Source: Streptosporangium sp040640155
GTDB lineage: Bacteria; Actinomycetota; Actinomycetes; Streptosporangiales; Streptosporangiaceae
Assembly: GCF_040640155.1 (NCBI RefSeq)
Contig: NZ_JBFABE010000003.1
Coordinates: 226,639 to 290,638 of the forward strand
Direction: 5' to 3'
Length of the DNA stretch: 64,000 bases
Shown here: positions 63,216 to 64,000 of the stretch, in pieces
Layout: every line of letters begins with the position of its first letter
How positions within the stretch are numbered: position 1 is the first letter of the stretch
Notes under the pieces: generated by a model
What the model was told of the DNA's origin: nothing
What the model saw: only the letters and a program-made list of their open reading frames with translations
Databases searched by the model: none
Translations under genes and position numbers: made by a program

Positions 63216-63437
63216 TTACTTGTATCGGTAGACGATCCGCCCACGACTGAGGTCGTAGGGGCTCAGTTCGACGACAACCCTGTCGTCAGGAAGGATCCGG
63301 ATGTAGTGCATCCGCATCCTCCCGCTGATGTGGGCCAGGACCTTATGGCCGTTGTCGAGTTGCACCCTGAACATCGCGTTCGGGAGCGACTCAACCACAG
63401 TGCCCTCGATCTCGATGGCGCCGTCTTTCTTGGCCAT
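63216..63437 (-). CDS. infA: Translation initiation factor IF-1
   Basis: A 73-residue OB-fold protein: MAKKDGAIEIEGTVVESLPN, FRVQLDNGHKVLAHISGRMR and the end LSPYDLSRGRIVYRYK. GAGGGA precedes the ATG. It is the first gene of the infA-rpmJ-rpsM-rpsK-rpsD-rpoA-rplQ operon. Confidence 0.97.
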   Translation of the reverse strand: MAKKDGAIEIEGTVVESLPNAMFRVQLDNGHKVLAHISGRMRMHYIRILPDDRVVVELSPYDLSRGRIVYRYK

Positions 63438-63848
63438 GTCCCTCGCGTTTCACTGATCGGTCGTCTGAGGCTTCGGAACACTACGCAGCCGCGACCCAGC
63501 GCTTCGATGAGAGCGACGGTTGCGAAACCGTCGATGCGCAATGGTCATAGTGAACCGAAAAAGGAGTGTACGGCACCGGGCGAGGAAATGCGAAACACAC
63601 GGCCGGTACCTTGACACAACCGCTACATAGGATACCGCAGATCCCGCAAGGGATGGACGGCGCGGCTCGGCGCACGGACACCCGCTCCCTCATTGTGGCA
63701 CGTCCGGCCTGGTCAGGCCAGCACCCCGGCGCCCCTTCCGGCGCGGGCGGCGCCTCCCGCCGCACGCGGCGACCTCCGGGCGGGGCCGGCGGGCACTCCC
63801 GGCGCGCGCGGCGGGCCCGGTGGAGGTCACCGGCCCTCCGCCACACGT
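63438..63848 (-). promoter_or_regulatory. Upstream region of the infA operon
   Basis: About 410 bases without a gene. The part next to infA (63440-63660) is AT-richer. Minus-strand -10 candidates are TACACT (63565-63570) and TATCCT near 63630; their -35 boxes are weak. 63700-63848 is GC-rich with short direct repeats. Confidence 0.4.
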
Positions 63849-63885
63849 GGCGAGCCCCCCGGTGGAGGTCACCGGGGGGCTCGCC
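63849..63885 (-). terminator. Strong stem-loop terminator
   Basis: A 16-bp perfect stem (63849-63864 with 63870-63885) closes a 5-base loop. It lies about 70 bases beyond the stop codon of the partial gene at the window end and before the infA promoter region. Confidence 0.8.
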
Positions 63886-63954
63886 GCGATCGGTTCCGGG
63901 GCCGGGAAGCCCCCGCGTCCCGGCGGGGATTCCCGGGTCTCGACGTTCATCGCC

Positions 63955-64000
63955 CTAGAAGGCGTTGCCCCAGCGGCCGCAGTCGTCGAACTTGTCGTCG
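63955..64000 (-). CDS. C-terminal end of an unidentified protein (start outside window)
   Basis: On the minus strand one frame reads DDKFDDCGRWGNAF and stops at TAG (63957-63955), upstream of a strong terminator. It is too short to identify. The terminator position supports a real gene end. Confidence 0.4.
   Translation of the reverse strand, partial: DDKFDDCGRWGNAF

Overview
The window is chromosomal DNA of a very GC-rich Gram-positive actinomycete. Four things point there: codon use, frequent GTG/TTG starts, a CIRCE-controlled groES-groEL1 pair with a His-rich GroEL tail, and gene order. The run guaB3-guaB, DUF5319, short anti-sigma, SigD-type sigma, groEL-groES, tsaD-rimI-tsaB-tsaE, alr, nnr, acpS, glmS, glmM, rpsI, rplM, truA, rplQ, rpoA, rpsD, rpsK, rpsM, rpmJ, infA follows the same order as the Mycobacterium tuberculosis region around Rv3410c-Rv3462c. 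Many long repetitive surface proteins suggest a filamentous genus, perhaps Streptosporangiaceae; that last step is inference.

Layout. 1-5 kb: end of an ABC exporter and a large orphan HEAT-like protein. 5-9 kb: nagA, then guaB3 and guaB on the minus strand. 9.5-14.6 kb: a TrmB/LuxR-type regulator, DUF5319, a truncated RsdA-like anti-sigma factor, a SigD-like ECF sigma factor and the groES-groEL heat-shock operon. 14.7-19 kb: a THUMP-like methyltransferase, a long coiled-coil protein, and a divergent MarR/ene-reductase pair sharing three operator palindromes. 19-27.6 kb: the t6A tRNA-modification genes (tsaD, rimI, tsaB, tsaE) with a class F sortase and a wall-type protein inserted among them, then an alpha/beta hydrolase, alr, nnr and acpS. 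27.6-33.7 kb: an SDR remnant, Tat-exported PhoX, glmS, coaA and a DUF389 membrane protein. 33.9-37.3 kb: a four-gene ABC-2 cluster (two ATPases, two permeases). 37.4-50.0 kb: a two-gene surface module, an 11.7-kb gene for a 3912-residue secreted protein with 21 tandem DUF11-like repeats followed by a small membrane-anchored DUF11 protein. 50.4-53 kb: glmM, rpsI, rplM. 53.2-58.3 kb: three membrane-anchored proteins (a CAP-domain protein and two paralogues with proline-rich cytoplasmic tails). 58.3-64 kb: truA with a low-complexity insertion and the rplQ-rpoA-rpsD-rpsK-rpsM-rpmJ-infA operon.

How it fits together. The conserved backbone covers translation, transcription, GMP synthesis, t6A modification and cell-wall precursor supply (nagA, glmS, glmM, alr). 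Accessory envelope genes sit at joints of this backbone: the sortase pair, the giant adhesin module and the tail-anchored pair.

At least ten genes have a TANNNT -10 box followed by 3-8 bases and a start codon, so leaderless mRNAs appear common here. Several gene ends carry tandem repeats of 10, 11 or 22 bp. No tRNA, rRNA, CRISPR array or insertion sequence was seen.
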